DNA of 64,000 nucleotides, taken from positions 62,001-126,000 of the forward strand of contig NZ_RQGD01000045.1 of assembly GCF_004770745.1 (NCBI RefSeq). The letters are read 5' to 3'. The position numbers were made by a program, and so were the translations under genes. Positions 53,665 to 63,022 of the stretch are shown here, piece after piece. The number at the start of each line of letters is the position of its first letter. Within the stretch, counting starts at the first letter, position 1. The DNA comes from Leptospira ognonensis (GTDB taxonomy: Bacteria; Spirochaetota; Leptospiria; Leptospirales; Leptospiraceae). Under the pieces are notes generated by a model. It searched no databases. It was not told the origin of the DNA and saw nothing but the letters and a program-made list of their open reading frames with translations.

Positions 53665-55111
53665 CTACTGCTGTGTGGTGATCAAACAAGGCTTTGATTT
53701 CCCGAATCGCTGCCTCGGAAGTTGTTTGCTCACGAATGTTTACAATTAGAAGAGTGGAATCCCCCAAGAAGAATCGTTCTCTCTCTAATTCTTCCAGCTT
53801 TTTAGCCAGTTCAAATTCACTTTTTGCAATCGCCACCCGTTTCCCAGTCGCAATCACTTCTGAAATCGTATCATGAATCTCGGTTTGTATCTTATCTTTG
53901 GTAAACTGTAGTTCCTGATCCAATTGAGAGAGTTTCGCCTCACTCGCCCCAATCAGTCCACGAGGTCTTCTGGTTTGTAAGGGAACATTTAGAACTAAAG
54001 AAGCTTCAAGTTCGGGCTTTGCACGCGTGATCGAACCTGGACCAAAGTCTTGCGAGGCAGCAACGAGCAAATCAACCTGTGGTTTGGCGGCGTTATAACC
54101 AAGATCGCGGTCCACGCTGACCTTATCTCGTTTGAACTCCATGTCTTTAATCTCAGGTCGGTTCTTAATTGCTTTTTTGAGTGAGAGCTCTATGTCTAAT
54201 TCTTTCGGATCGACAGTCTTGGGAAATCCGATCGGCAATCGATTGTTATTTGGTGTGATTAATTTTCCATCGGGCTCACGTAAGAATAAGGAAAGATCAA
54301 TCGCAGCCTTATGGAGTTCTCTTTCCGCTGTGACAAATTGAGATTCTCTCTGCAAAATGGCTCTTCTGTTATCGGAACTTTCAATCTTTGGAAGGTCTCC
54401 AAGTTTGATACGATCTATAATTTGTCCTTCCCTAACTCTTGCGATCTCAAGTAAGTCCTTATAGACCAAATAATCTTGTCCAGTGGCTACCCATTTCCAA
54501 TACCTTCTCGTAGCTTCTCGGATCAATTCGATCTTCAACTTTTGAATGGATAACTCAGCAAGTTTTCGATCAATCTCTGCTTTTCTTAGATCCGCACGAT
54601 TTTTATCAATTTGTTGGTTTCGAAACAAAGGAATGAGTGCACCGGCTCTAACCTCTCCCAAATCATTTGTCTCTCTGCGACCATCATAAGCTGGAAAATT
54701 TCCGCGACCAATGCGATAACCAGCAAAGAAGGAAGTGCCACCTAACGGAGTTGGCTTTTCAATGAAACTATCGGATGCATTGTTTTGATAGAATCCAAGG
54801 GGCTTTGTGGTGCCAATGGATCGAAACTGAAGATCAAATGCTCCTTCTGCCGCCAAATAGTTGTATTCTGCTTCGGTTAATAATTTTTCAGCAGCAAGGA
54901 CCAAGGGATAAGATTTTTCAACTGATTTCAAGAGTTCAGCCAAACTCAAGACACCAGGCTGTTTGTTTATATAGTCCTCAGAGTAAATATTTGGTCCGTG
55001 AAGATTGTCAAAGTCGCTCTTTTGAATGGGGTCAATTTCAAATTCTCCAGCTAAAATCCCGAAAGGAATGATGAAGATTGATTTTAAAAAAATGAAACTC
55101 TTTTTTAGCAT
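53633..55111 (-). CDS. TolC-family outer membrane channel
   Basis: This protein has 492 residues from ATG 55111; a TTG at 55138 overlapping the HlyD stop is an alternative, but the ATG gives a proper signal peptide (LKKSFIFLKSIFIIPFGILA). The body has the repeated helical hairpins of outer membrane efflux proteins, for example EAEYNYLAAEGAFDL and GYNAAKPQVDLLVAASQ. With the HlyD adaptor and ABC protein upstream it forms a complete three-part export operon. Confidence 0.9.
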   Translation of the reverse strand: MLKKSFIFLKSIFIIPFGILAGEFEIDPIQKSDFDNLHGPNIYSEDYINKQPGVLSLAELLKSVEKSYPLVLAAEKLLTEAEYNYLAAEGAFDLQFRSIGTTKPLGFYQNNASDSFIEKPTPLGGTSFFAGYRIGRGNFPAYDGRRETNDLGEVRAGALIPLFRNQQIDKNRADLRKAEIDRKLAELSIQKLKIELIREATRRYWKWVATGQDYLVYKDLLEIARVREGQIIDRIKLGDLPKIESSDNRRAILQRESQFVTAERELHKAAIDLSLFLREPDGKLITPNNNRLPIGFPKTVDPKELDIELSLKKAIKNRPEIKDMEFKRDKVSVDRDLGYNAAKPQVDLLVAASQDFGPGSITRAKPELEASLVLNVPLQTRRPRGLIGASEAKLSQLDQELQFTKDKIQTEIHDTISEVIATGKRVAIAKSEFELAKKLEELERERFFLGDSTLLIVNIREQTTSEAAIREIKALFDHHTAVANYKAAIASF

Positions 55112-55130
55112 AAGCGCACACTCACTCTCT

Positions 55131-56435
55131 TCACTCAATTTTATTCATCTCTTCGAGGGGCAACATTGGTGGAAAGTCATTAAACTTTCTCCAAAGCTCG
55201 AATCCTAAACTCACACGATTCAGGAAAATCCATCCTCTTACGCGAACACCTTGCCTAAGGTAAGCGCTCGAAGGCCACGCTCGGTCTTCTTTGTCTGGCT
55301 CAACAAGAATTCTAAAGCTGCCGGACCCATTATCCGAAACGTCTACCAATTTTACAATCCCTCCAAAAGTACCAACGGCAACTTCAGGCCAACCGGCTAA
55401 CTGCAATACGGGGTAACCTTGGAATTGCAATCGCACTTTCCTGCCTTCTCTGATTAGCGGAATGTCATCGCCATTGACATAAAGCTCTACGGCTTTGTCT
55501 TCAGAGTCAGGAACGATAATGGCCACACCGTCACCTTCTTTCAACTGTTGCGTATCGGGATTGACCAAGATTCGCATGATGGTGCCATCTCGTGAGGCAT
55601 ACACTTCTTGGGTTTGCTGCCGCGAAAGCCTTGCCTCGATACGTGGTAGCTCTTCCAATACGCGAGCAACTTCTGCCTGTGCGCTGGCAAGAGAAGCTCG
55701 TGCATCATTGATCATAGCTTCTGCATCTTCTCCTACCTTCCCAGTATCGGAGCCAAAGGCCCGCGCTTCTTTTTTGGCTGCGTCCAGAGCTGCTCTCGCT
55801 CGGTCGAGTCCAGTAACCGCATTTGTATGGTCTAACTCGGCAAGCTCTAGATTCCTTTTGGAGGCAAGCCCCTTTTCCACGAGCAGCTTTTGTCGATCTA
55901 GTTGTATGTCAGTTGCCTTCAGATTCGCTTTCGCAGCATCAACTGCCTGTTCGGCGCCGCGCACTCGGTCAAGTGCCATGAGCCTTCTTGACTCAGCAGC
56001 ATCAACCGCGCTTCCCTTCGAGGATCTCAAAGAAATAATACGTGCCCGAATGGAATCCTCTCTTGATCTGGCTGCTTCGAGTCGGGACAAAAGCGCATTT
56101 TTTTCTGAACGTATCCGATCTATAAAGTCAGGGTCATTGTCAGAAATATTTATAATGGGATCGCCCTTCTTCACACGTGTTCCTTCATGAACGTGCCATT
56201 TAACAACCCTTCCATTGATCGGAGATTCTATCAGTTGCTGCCTATCCAAAGGTGCATAGGCTACGACTCGTCCGATGCCCACGGTTGTCTGCTGCCAGGG
56301 CACAAAGGGAAGGATGAGGAGCGAAAAAATAAAAAGCAAGGCCAATGTGTAAGCGAGTGTTCTTGCCGGTAATGAAGATTGCACCAATTGAAAACTTGAT
56401 AATGAAAGATTCGATTCTGCCTTAACCTTAAACAT
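55131..56435 (-). CDS. HlyD-family membrane fusion protein
   Basis: This 434-residue adaptor has a single N-terminal membrane segment (about 28-48), a first lipoyl half (NGRVVKWHVHEGTRVKKGD, about 85-103), a long alpha-helical coiled coil rich in Ala, Arg and Asp (about 115-275), a second lipoyl half (YASRDGTIMRILV) and beta-barrel strands. It bridges the inner membrane ABC protein to TolC. Its start overlaps the ABC gene end by 8 bases. An alanine/serine-rich frame on the other strand is a shadow of the coiled coil. Confidence 0.92.
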   Translation of the reverse strand: MFKVKAESNLSLSSFQLVQSSLPARTLAYTLALLFIFSLLILPFVPWQQTTVGIGRVVAYAPLDRQQLIESPINGRVVKWHVHEGTRVKKGDPIINISDNDPDFIDRIRSEKNALLSRLEAARSREDSIRARIISLRSSKGSAVDAAESRRLMALDRVRGAEQAVDAAKANLKATDIQLDRQKLLVEKGLASKRNLELAELDHTNAVTGLDRARAALDAAKKEARAFGSDTGKVGEDAEAMINDARASLASAQAEVARVLEELPRIEARLSRQQTQEVYASRDGTIMRILVNPDTQQLKEGDGVAIIVPDSEDKAVELYVNGDDIPLIREGRKVRLQFQGYPVLQLAGWPEVAVGTFGGIVKLVDVSDNGSGSFRILVEPDKEDRAWPSSAYLRQGVRVRGWIFLNRVSLGFELWRKFNDFPPMLPLEEMNKIE

Positions 56436-58668
56436 TTCTCTTCTTCCCTTGCTTTTCCATTATTTTTTTTGCCGAAGTATCTTCCAGGATGATAACTGAA
56501 TCAACTTTTGAAAGAACCGTTGGCAGTTTCGAATAAAGCAATACTGTTCCATGAGAGTCCTTTCCGTTGGCATACTCGAAAAATCGGTTTACCATAAATT
56601 CTGGAATTTCATCCAGCAGGCCATCTATGATTGCAAGTTTTGGCTTGTGTACTACAAATCGAACAAGCTGAATCAAGGACCTTTCCATTTGATTTAGCGG
56701 GGCTCCAAACGTTGCTACTGATGTTTTTAAACCATCAGGTAGGCTTTTTAAAATTTCACTTCCACCAAGAATATCGATAGCTCGGATAATGTCGAGATGT
56801 GAAATCTGACTATCACCCAATCGAATATTTTCCGTTAAATCTCCTTCCACCAACTCGTTTCGCCTAAGAAGAATTATGTTATTGTGATGTAAAAAATAAT
56901 CTGTATTTAATACATTCTGCCCACCCACCAAAACCTCTCCCGAATCTGGCCGGATCAGCCCAATGAGAATATCAAAGAGAGCATCTTTTGCCTGTACATC
57001 TGTTATTTTTAATGCTATTTTTCGATTCATAAGAATGGAAAAATGAATGTCCTCAAGTAACTTCTTACCTAGAGCATTTTCATAGCTCAGACCATGAACC
57101 TCTAAAACATTTTTACTTTCCTGTCCAAAATATAAATTGTTCGGCGTTTCATCAGAAGCGGCATCCAACACAGATGTGACTTTGTCAACTGATGCAACAA
57201 GAGAATAGAAGCCCTCCAAATGTTTTCCAAATTTTGCCATATCACTTAAAACTTTAGAGATAACGATTTCGGCGGCAACCAGCTGTCCGATTGTTAGTTG
57301 CCTTTCTATGACTAAATAACCACCTATGCCCAGGAGAACTCCGCTGGCAATGGTTTGAACCGATACAAGTCCAACGACTTGTCGAATGTAATTATGAAAA
57401 AATCTTTCTCTTGTCCAGAGGTAGTCTTTCATCAGATTTTCCATTTTCTCATATGCGAAGTTCCTACCGATATTGGAATGAAAAAGTGATTCGTGTCTAG
57501 AAATTTCCTCTATCCATGCGCCCACTCTATACTTCTCTAAAGATACATCGAGGTAGTTATACGCCGCTTTAACACCACGGCGATAAATAATCAGGTAGGC
57601 TCCGATGAACAAAACAAAAACGTCAAAAACTAGAAACAATGGATGATACGTTGCGATCAAAGTGAATCCAATAATGGCGGTAAGGACTACCGACAGACCA
57701 TCCACGAGAAGTGAGTTAATTGATTTTTGAATCGTAACTGTATCGAAAAAACGATTCGCAAGTTCCGGCCTATGTTTTGTAGAAAAGGTGTCGTTATTAA
57801 TCTGAGGGAATTTTTCAGAAAACTCGATAGCGATACGAACAAAAATCCTTCTTTGAAGGATTTCGATTACATATGTTTGGACCACTTGCATGAGCCCAGC
57901 AAAACCCATAAAACAGACCACGATAAATGTTAAAACATAAACCGGCTGTAACATAACACCAAACGTGACAACGTTAACCAATGAAGAAGTAGAAATCGGT
58001 ATCACTAGGGAAAGAATCCCAATTCCGATACCATAAATAGTTATGATCCAAATATCTTTTCTTTCTAATTTCATTAGAAAGAAGATTTGGCGAATCGCGG
58101 AAAAAAACTTATCCGCCTTTTTCTCTTTTTTGATCGGGCTTAAAAATCGGGAGGTAGGTTCTGCACTCAAAATTTTAATCTTTTGAGATAAATTTTTTAA
58201 AGAAAATAATTCAATTAACTTCGACTCTGAAAGTTTCATTTTCTCATTGGTCTGAATGTCCACGAGGTGATAAGAGAGACCACTATATCCCTCAATCGCA
58301 AACATGTCCTGAATCATGCCATTCTCATTCCCTAGGATCACCAACAAAGGGGAACTTTCAGTTACATAGGATCGAATTTCCAAGATACTCAGATCATGCA
58401 GTTTCATGATGAGATTAAATTTTTTAGGAATGACTCGAATGATCTCGGCTAAACCTTCGATGGTACTCTTTCTAGAACCAAAATCATAATCATTGATGAT
58501 TGTCAGGATATCGCTCGGAAAATTTTTAACCCCATTGCGAAACTGAAAGAAGGAGATGATAGATTGGAATCGACTTTCGAGGGAATCGTGCTCAGGGAGG
58601 CTGCGGAAGCTCTTTTTTTCGGTACCCTTACCCCAAAAAGGCAGGATTTTCTTAATTAAATTGCTCAT
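56428..58668 (-). CDS. ABC exporter-type protein with degenerate ATPase domain
   Basis: This 746-residue protein has an N-terminal domain (1-190) reminiscent of the C39-like region of type I secretion ABC proteins but without a catalytic cysteine, six transmembrane segments (about 205-480) and a nucleotide-binding-like domain (about 520-735). The ATPase motifs are lost: Walker A reads ITDVQAKD (555-562), the signature LSGGQ reads LNQME (658-662), the Walker B catalytic glutamate is Gly683, and the H-loop histidine is gone (LLYSKLP). The fold order is otherwise kept (RPDSGEVLVGGQ). ATP hydrolysis by this chain looks impossible. HlyD and TolC follow in the operon. Confidence 0.85.
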   Translation of the reverse strand: MSNLIKKILPFWGKGTEKKSFRSLPEHDSLESRFQSIISFFQFRNGVKNFPSDILTIINDYDFGSRKSTIEGLAEIIRVIPKKFNLIMKLHDLSILEIRSYVTESSPLLVILGNENGMIQDMFAIEGYSGLSYHLVDIQTNEKMKLSESKLIELFSLKNLSQKIKILSAEPTSRFLSPIKKEKKADKFFSAIRQIFFLMKLERKDIWIITIYGIGIGILSLVIPISTSSLVNVVTFGVMLQPVYVLTFIVVCFMGFAGLMQVVQTYVIEILQRRIFVRIAIEFSEKFPQINNDTFSTKHRPELANRFFDTVTIQKSINSLLVDGLSVVLTAIIGFTLIATYHPLFLVFDVFVLFIGAYLIIYRRGVKAAYNYLDVSLEKYRVGAWIEEISRHESLFHSNIGRNFAYEKMENLMKDYLWTRERFFHNYIRQVVGLVSVQTIASGVLLGIGGYLVIERQLTIGQLVAAEIVISKVLSDMAKFGKHLEGFYSLVASVDKVTSVLDAASDETPNNLYFGQESKNVLEVHGLSYENALGKKLLEDIHFSILMNRKIALKITDVQAKDALFDILIGLIRPDSGEVLVGGQNVLNTDYFLHHNNIILLRRNELVEGDLTENIRLGDSQISHLDIIRAIDILGGSEILKSLPDGLKTSVATFGAPLNQMERSLIQLVRFVVHKPKLAIIDGLLDEIPEFMVNRFFEYANGKDSHGTVLLYSKLPTVLSKVDSVIILEDTSAKKIMEKQGKKRNV

Positions 58669-59019
58669 AAGGTAAATCTGCCCTTTAGACTTAAAAAACC
58701 ATCAAATGATACGGCTAGCGAGAATTCAGAATTCCGAATTTAAGAAAAAAAAGCAATGGAGAAAACAATTTAAAAGAGGATCGAAGAGCGATCCCAAAAT
58801 GTAACGGCAACTCCTTCCTACTTAGAAATCAGCTCCTTACAACGAACAGTGTTTTGTTGGTGCTAAGACTTGTTTCTACAGAGGTATCTTTTGTAACAAA
58901 ATCGTAACTTCTAGCAGAACACTTAAGATTAATCTATTTGTAACAATGTGGAATCCAATTTCTATTGCTAATCCAAAATTGTTGGCTCCTGATATGGAAA
59001 ACTAGCGAGAAGAGAAAAA
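58669..59019. other. Intergenic region with four TGTAAC copies
   Basis: This 351-base gap separates the divergent export operon and the phosphate transporter. TGTAAC-type 7-mers occur at 58799-58805, 58891-58897 and 58938-58944, with a variant (TCGTAAC) at 58902-58908. No gene is evident. Both promoters must lie here. Confidence 0.5.
58891..58908 (+). promoter_or_regulatory. Pho-box-like direct repeat upstream of the phosphate transporter
   Basis: TTGTAAC (58891-58897), four A (58898-58901) and TCGTAAC (58902-58908) give two 7-base half-sites 11 bases apart, the layout of PhoB binding sites. Two further TGTAAC copies flank it. The downstream gene is a phosphate transporter, which fits. The regulator itself is not in the window. 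Confidence 0.5.
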
Positions 59020-61260
59020 TTGGATTTTAATATTTATCAAACCGTCATATTACTCATGTTCTTACTTGCCATTAGTGATCTCATTGTTGGTGTTGCCAAC
59101 GATGCAGTCAACTTTACGAATTCAGCTGTCGGTTCCAAAGTAAGTTCTAGAAGCGTTATACTCATTGTTGCGAGTTTAGGTATATTGATTGGATCCATCA
59201 GTTCCACGGGAATGATGGAGGTTGCCCGTAAAGGAATCTTTCGTCCAGAATTATTCAGTCTTGAAAATCTGATCTTCATTTTTCTATCCGTGATGATCAC
59301 CGATATCTTGTTACTAGATTTTTATAATACTTTTGGATTACCTACTTCCACAACGGTATCTCTTGTATTCGAATTATTTGGCGCAAGTTTGATGATGGCA
59401 TTTCTTACTAAACCAGTAGGAACTGATGCATTCGATTACATCAATTCTCAAAGTGCGATCAAAATCATCTCAGGAATCTTTCTTAGCATTCTCGTGGCTT
59501 TTATCATGGGAATGATCGCCCAAGGTATCAGCAGATTGATTTTTACATTTAATTTCAAAGAATCAATGAAATATTTTGGTGGGTTTTTTGCCGCCATTTC
59601 TACCTCCATTGTCTCGTTTTTTATTATAATCTCTGCGCTGAAAGATTCTTCCCTAAGCTCAACAGAAATAAACACTTTTGTATCAAATAATTTTTTCCTT
59701 TTAATTTCGGGCACAACTTTAGTGTTATGGGTCGCCTTTCAAAGTCTTATTCTGCTAAATTATAATATATTTAAATTTATTATATTGTTTGGTACATTTG
59801 CTTTAGCAGTTGCCTTCGCCGGAAATGATTTGGTGAACTTTGTTGGTGTGCCGATCGCGGGTTACAACACGGTACAATTGATTCAGGAAACAGGAGATCC
59901 GCAAGCGTTCGGAACAGGATTAACCGGTAAGGTGAAGGTTCCGCAGATGTTTCTTATATTTTCTGCCTTTATCATGATCCTCACTTTGCTCTTGTCCAAA
60001 AAAGCCCATACGGTAACAAAAACTGAGATTTCATTAGCGAGCGAAAAGAATGAACATGAATTATTTTCTTCTAATATCATTGGTAGAAGGCTTGTTGCCG
60101 TATTTTTAGATTTCTGGACAGCTTTGAAAGCGATACTTCCTGATTCGTTTAAAACCTTGATTAAGAATAGGTATAAAAGAAATAAAGACTCTGAAACTGA
60201 ATCAAAAGCATTTGATCCTTTGCGTGCGAGCGTAAACATCACAACTGCCAGCCTCATCATCATGACCGGCTCTCTTTATAAACTTCCACTCTCAACTACC
60301 TTTGTAACTTTTATGGTGGCAATGGGTAGTTCCCTTGCAGACAAGGCCTGGACTCGACAAAGCTCAGTGAGTCGTGTTAGTGGCGTATTAACAGTCATTG
60401 CAGGATGGTTTGTAACGGCTATGGTAACAACGATTGTTAGTGCCGCAGTAGTTACTTTCTTTTATTTTTTCCACTTTTACGCTCTCATATTACTCATTCC
60501 TATCTTGCTATTTTTGGTTTATTATTTTTCCAAAATTCATAAAGCCAGAGAAATCGACTTCAAAGAATCGCTTGAAAGTATAAACATGCTTAGGACAAAC
60601 CCAGAGAGTTCGATACACTCTATGCTTACCACACTTTCACAAAACGTGATCGAGGCAGGAAAAACTTTAGATAATATCTTGCTTGCACATTCAACAGGAA
60701 ATGCCAAATCTTTGAAAGGGACAAAAAAAATCTTACAAAGGTTGAGCCTTCAATACTCAACTCATATGAGTCGTATCGCAGAAATAGATGATTCAGACCT
60801 ATCCGAAATCGCCTGGCTGAGTGCATTTAGTATTGAGAGTTCTCTTCATAATTTCCGCAGAGTTATAAACAATATCATATCAATTAGAGACTCCGTTTCC
60901 TTTAAGTTGGAAAATTATTTTACGGCACTGAGTAAAGAAGAGGATACAGATCTTTCCGATTTGAAAAAATCAATTCACGAGCTCTTCAAAGCAGTGGAAA
61001 AAATCTCGAATAAGAATAGCGCAAAGGTCACCTCCACCAAACCATTTCAGAAAAAACTCGCCAATTTAAAATACTCCATTCACAAAGACCAAATCAAAAG
61101 AGTAAAAAAAGGAAAATCACATCTTAACGATTTAGTGCCTTATCTTATGATTGTTGAGGAGATGATGGATCTAAATAATAATTTGATCGAACTCCATGAG
61201 AACTTAGAAAAGACACTCTCTATTGGAACGGGGAAAAAAAGACCAACGAAAAAATCGTAA
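59020..61260 (+). CDS. PiT-family phosphate transporter with C-terminal PhoU-like domain
   Basis: This 746-residue protein starts at TTG 59020 (GCGAGAAGAG in front). The two PiT signatures are present: GVANDAVNFTNSAVGSK near residues 24-40 and FAGNDLVNFVGVPIAGYN near 266-283. About 10-12 transmembrane segments extend to about residue 510; a soluble helical domain (about 515-735) resembling PhoU follows. Many PiT proteins are 400-550 residues, so this looks like a transporter fused to a regulator. Sodium or proton coupling cannot be told. Confidence 0.9.
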   Translation: MDFNIYQTVILLMFLLAISDLIVGVANDAVNFTNSAVGSKVSSRSVILIVASLGILIGSISSTGMMEVARKGIFRPELFSLENLIFIFLSVMITDILLLDFYNTFGLPTSTTVSLVFELFGASLMMAFLTKPVGTDAFDYINSQSAIKIISGIFLSILVAFIMGMIAQGISRLIFTFNFKESMKYFGGFFAAISTSIVSFFIIISALKDSSLSSTEINTFVSNNFFLLISGTTLVLWVAFQSLILLNYNIFKFIILFGTFALAVAFAGNDLVNFVGVPIAGYNTVQLIQETGDPQAFGTGLTGKVKVPQMFLIFSAFIMILTLLLSKKAHTVTKTEISLASEKNEHELFSSNIIGRRLVAVFLDFWTALKAILPDSFKTLIKNRYKRNKDSETESKAFDPLRASVNITTASLIIMTGSLYKLPLSTTFVTFMVAMGSSLADKAWTRQSSVSRVSGVLTVIAGWFVTAMVTTIVSAAVVTFFYFFHFYALILLIPILLFLVYYFSKIHKAREIDFKESLESINMLRTNPESSIHSMLTTLSQNVIEAGKTLDNILLAHSTGNAKSLKGTKKILQRLSLQYSTHMSRIAEIDDSDLSEIAWLSAFSIESSLHNFRRVINNIISIRDSVSFKLENYFTALSKEEDTDLSDLKKSIHELFKAVEKISNKNSAKVTSTKPFQKKLANLKYSIHKDQIKRVKKGKSHLNDLVPYLMIVEEMMDLNNNLIELHENLEKTLSIGTGKKRPTKKS

Positions 61261-61403
61261 ATAAAATTATCATCTTCCAAACTCTTGTTATCTGGTTGGT
61301 TTATCTTTACCGTAACCATTCGCGCCTACGGATACGATTTTTCATAAAAGGTTTTGGTCTAGAATAGGATAAATTTAAGATTGATTCTAAACTGCTAACG
61401 CAT

Positions 61404-61415
61404 TGACAATTGTCA
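61404..61415. promoter_or_regulatory. Perfect palindrome TGACAATTGTCA before the second HD-GYP-like gene
   Basis: A 12-base perfect palindrome lies 55 bases before the ATG at 61470 and includes a TTGACA -35-like box (61403-61408). It could be an operator covering a promoter. A convincing -10 box at the right distance is not seen. Confidence 0.35.
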
Positions 61416-61469
61416 TTTTGCGAAACTTTTGAAATTCTTTATTACTTTCGTCCAATGGATTAGAAAGTT

Positions 61470-62930
61470 ATGAACGTAAATCAAAATGTTTCCCCCAACT
61501 TGCTTGCCAAATTTACCTTTCTAGGTGAAACACTAAACGCTTTCAAAAGCAATGACAGTGTCCCGTTCAATCTATACAATTCAGAAGGACATCTAGTATT
61601 CGAAAAGAAAAAACACCTCACCAAGGATGATTTCGAAAGGCTTCTCAAATTTGAGTTGCATGGCATTTTCATTCTGGTTTCAGAATTAAATCGACTTAAA
61701 GAAGAAGTGCGTGGCCATAAATTTAACAAAGGAAAGATCCATACTCTTGACAAAGAGCATATCGATAAATTTTCAAAACAGACGAATGATTTCATAGACC
61801 AACTGAGAAAGGAAGCTTTTACTTCGAACCAAGCCATCTTGGTACAAAATTCAATTCAAGATATCTTAACTGATTTTATGCACCATCCTGAATTTGAATC
61901 AGGATTTTTTAGTATACTCGAATTTCTGGGACAAAGTGAACTACCTTTAAGATCAGAATTGATGACAAAACGCACGATCGTAGCTATGGGTATGAAGATC
62001 AAAGCAAAAAATCATCTACTAAGAGAGGAGGCAAACCATTCTCACGCCGAATATCTCTCTATCATGATGGCGGCTTATTTAGCAGACATTGGTTATGCGA
62101 GATTAGACATAAACGACGAACAACCATTAACAAAAGTCCAATACCAAACGATTAAACAACATCCCATCATAAGTTATTTAATGACACTCGCGGCGCGGGA
62201 AATCTCATCGGAAGTGAAAACCTTGATTCTAAATCACCATAGACCCTTTCACGGAGTCGGATTAAACAATAATTTTCCAACCACGAAATCTACATTTACA
62301 AAGCTAATGGCAGTGAGAGATAAATATACTGGTGAAGCAAATAAAGAGAATATCATTGAAGACATTGAAAAACAATTATTCCTACAACAGCATCAAGTAA
62401 TGAATGCGACTCAGGATGAAGATATTGCTATCTTATCATTGGCTAGTGAATATGCCTCTTTAACTACCAACCAATCGTGGAGACCTGCTTATAATTCATC
62501 ACAAGCACTCAAAATCATTGTAAACAATTCCTTTTTTTCCTATAATAATAAAAACATTCGACTGCTACTCGACTATATCGGTTCTGCATTGAATCATAAT
62601 GAAAGGATCATCAATCCTGGTGATTTTTTAATTACGACTTCCTTTGATTCAGAAAATCATTTTTTATTCGACTTATGTATGGTTCATCAAGTTGATAGAT
62701 TTCAAAGTTTACCAATATTACAAAGAATAGGTTCTATCAAACCAGTCTTTCGAAAATCTTATAAATATATGATTGATAATTTTGATTTATCACAAATCAG
62801 AATGGATCGAAGAAGACCACTCATCGATCTCGGATCTCAAGCTGCTATCTCGCAAAGAATTATCTATATTATTGATAAGGATATAAACCCTACTATTTTT
62901 GAAACGGCTGGCAAATTGATCCGAAATTGA
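61470..62930 (+). CDS. Second degenerate HD-GYP-type protein
   Basis: This 486-residue protein is a full-length paralogue of the one at 7316, with long identical blocks (HPIISYLMTL, LILNHHRPF, DIAILSLASEYASLT, QIRMDRR). The same losses are seen: ADIGY in place of HDIGK (about 206-210), GLN in place of GYP, and ASEYASL in place of ADVYDAL. The conservation of the altered residues in both copies argues for a kept non-catalytic function, such as binding cyclic di-GMP or a protein. It is transcribed alone. Confidence 0.8.
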   Translation: MNVNQNVSPNLLAKFTFLGETLNAFKSNDSVPFNLYNSEGHLVFEKKKHLTKDDFERLLKFELHGIFILVSELNRLKEEVRGHKFNKGKIHTLDKEHIDKFSKQTNDFIDQLRKEAFTSNQAILVQNSIQDILTDFMHHPEFESGFFSILEFLGQSELPLRSELMTKRTIVAMGMKIKAKNHLLREEANHSHAEYLSIMMAAYLADIGYARLDINDEQPLTKVQYQTIKQHPIISYLMTLAAREISSEVKTLILNHHRPFHGVGLNNNFPTTKSTFTKLMAVRDKYTGEANKENIIEDIEKQLFLQQHQVMNATQDEDIAILSLASEYASLTTNQSWRPAYNSSQALKIIVNNSFFSYNNKNIRLLLDYIGSALNHNERIINPGDFLITTSFDSENHFLFDLCMVHQVDRFQSLPILQRIGSIKPVFRKSYKYMIDNFDLSQIRMDRRRPLIDLGSQAAISQRIIYIIDKDINPTIFETAGKLIRN

Positions 62931-63022
62931 TCCTAAAAATTTATTTTGCATTAAAATATTTAAGTGCTCTAACAAAATAATTTATATGAATCATATTTAC
63001 AGCATTCTGCTCTCCTAAATCT

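Noticed and set aside
55495..56190. 231-residue open frame on the plus strand, rich in Ala and Ser
   Set aside because: It lies wholly antisense to the HlyD coiled coil, whose regular codon pattern opens the opposite frame; no ribosome site or known motif.
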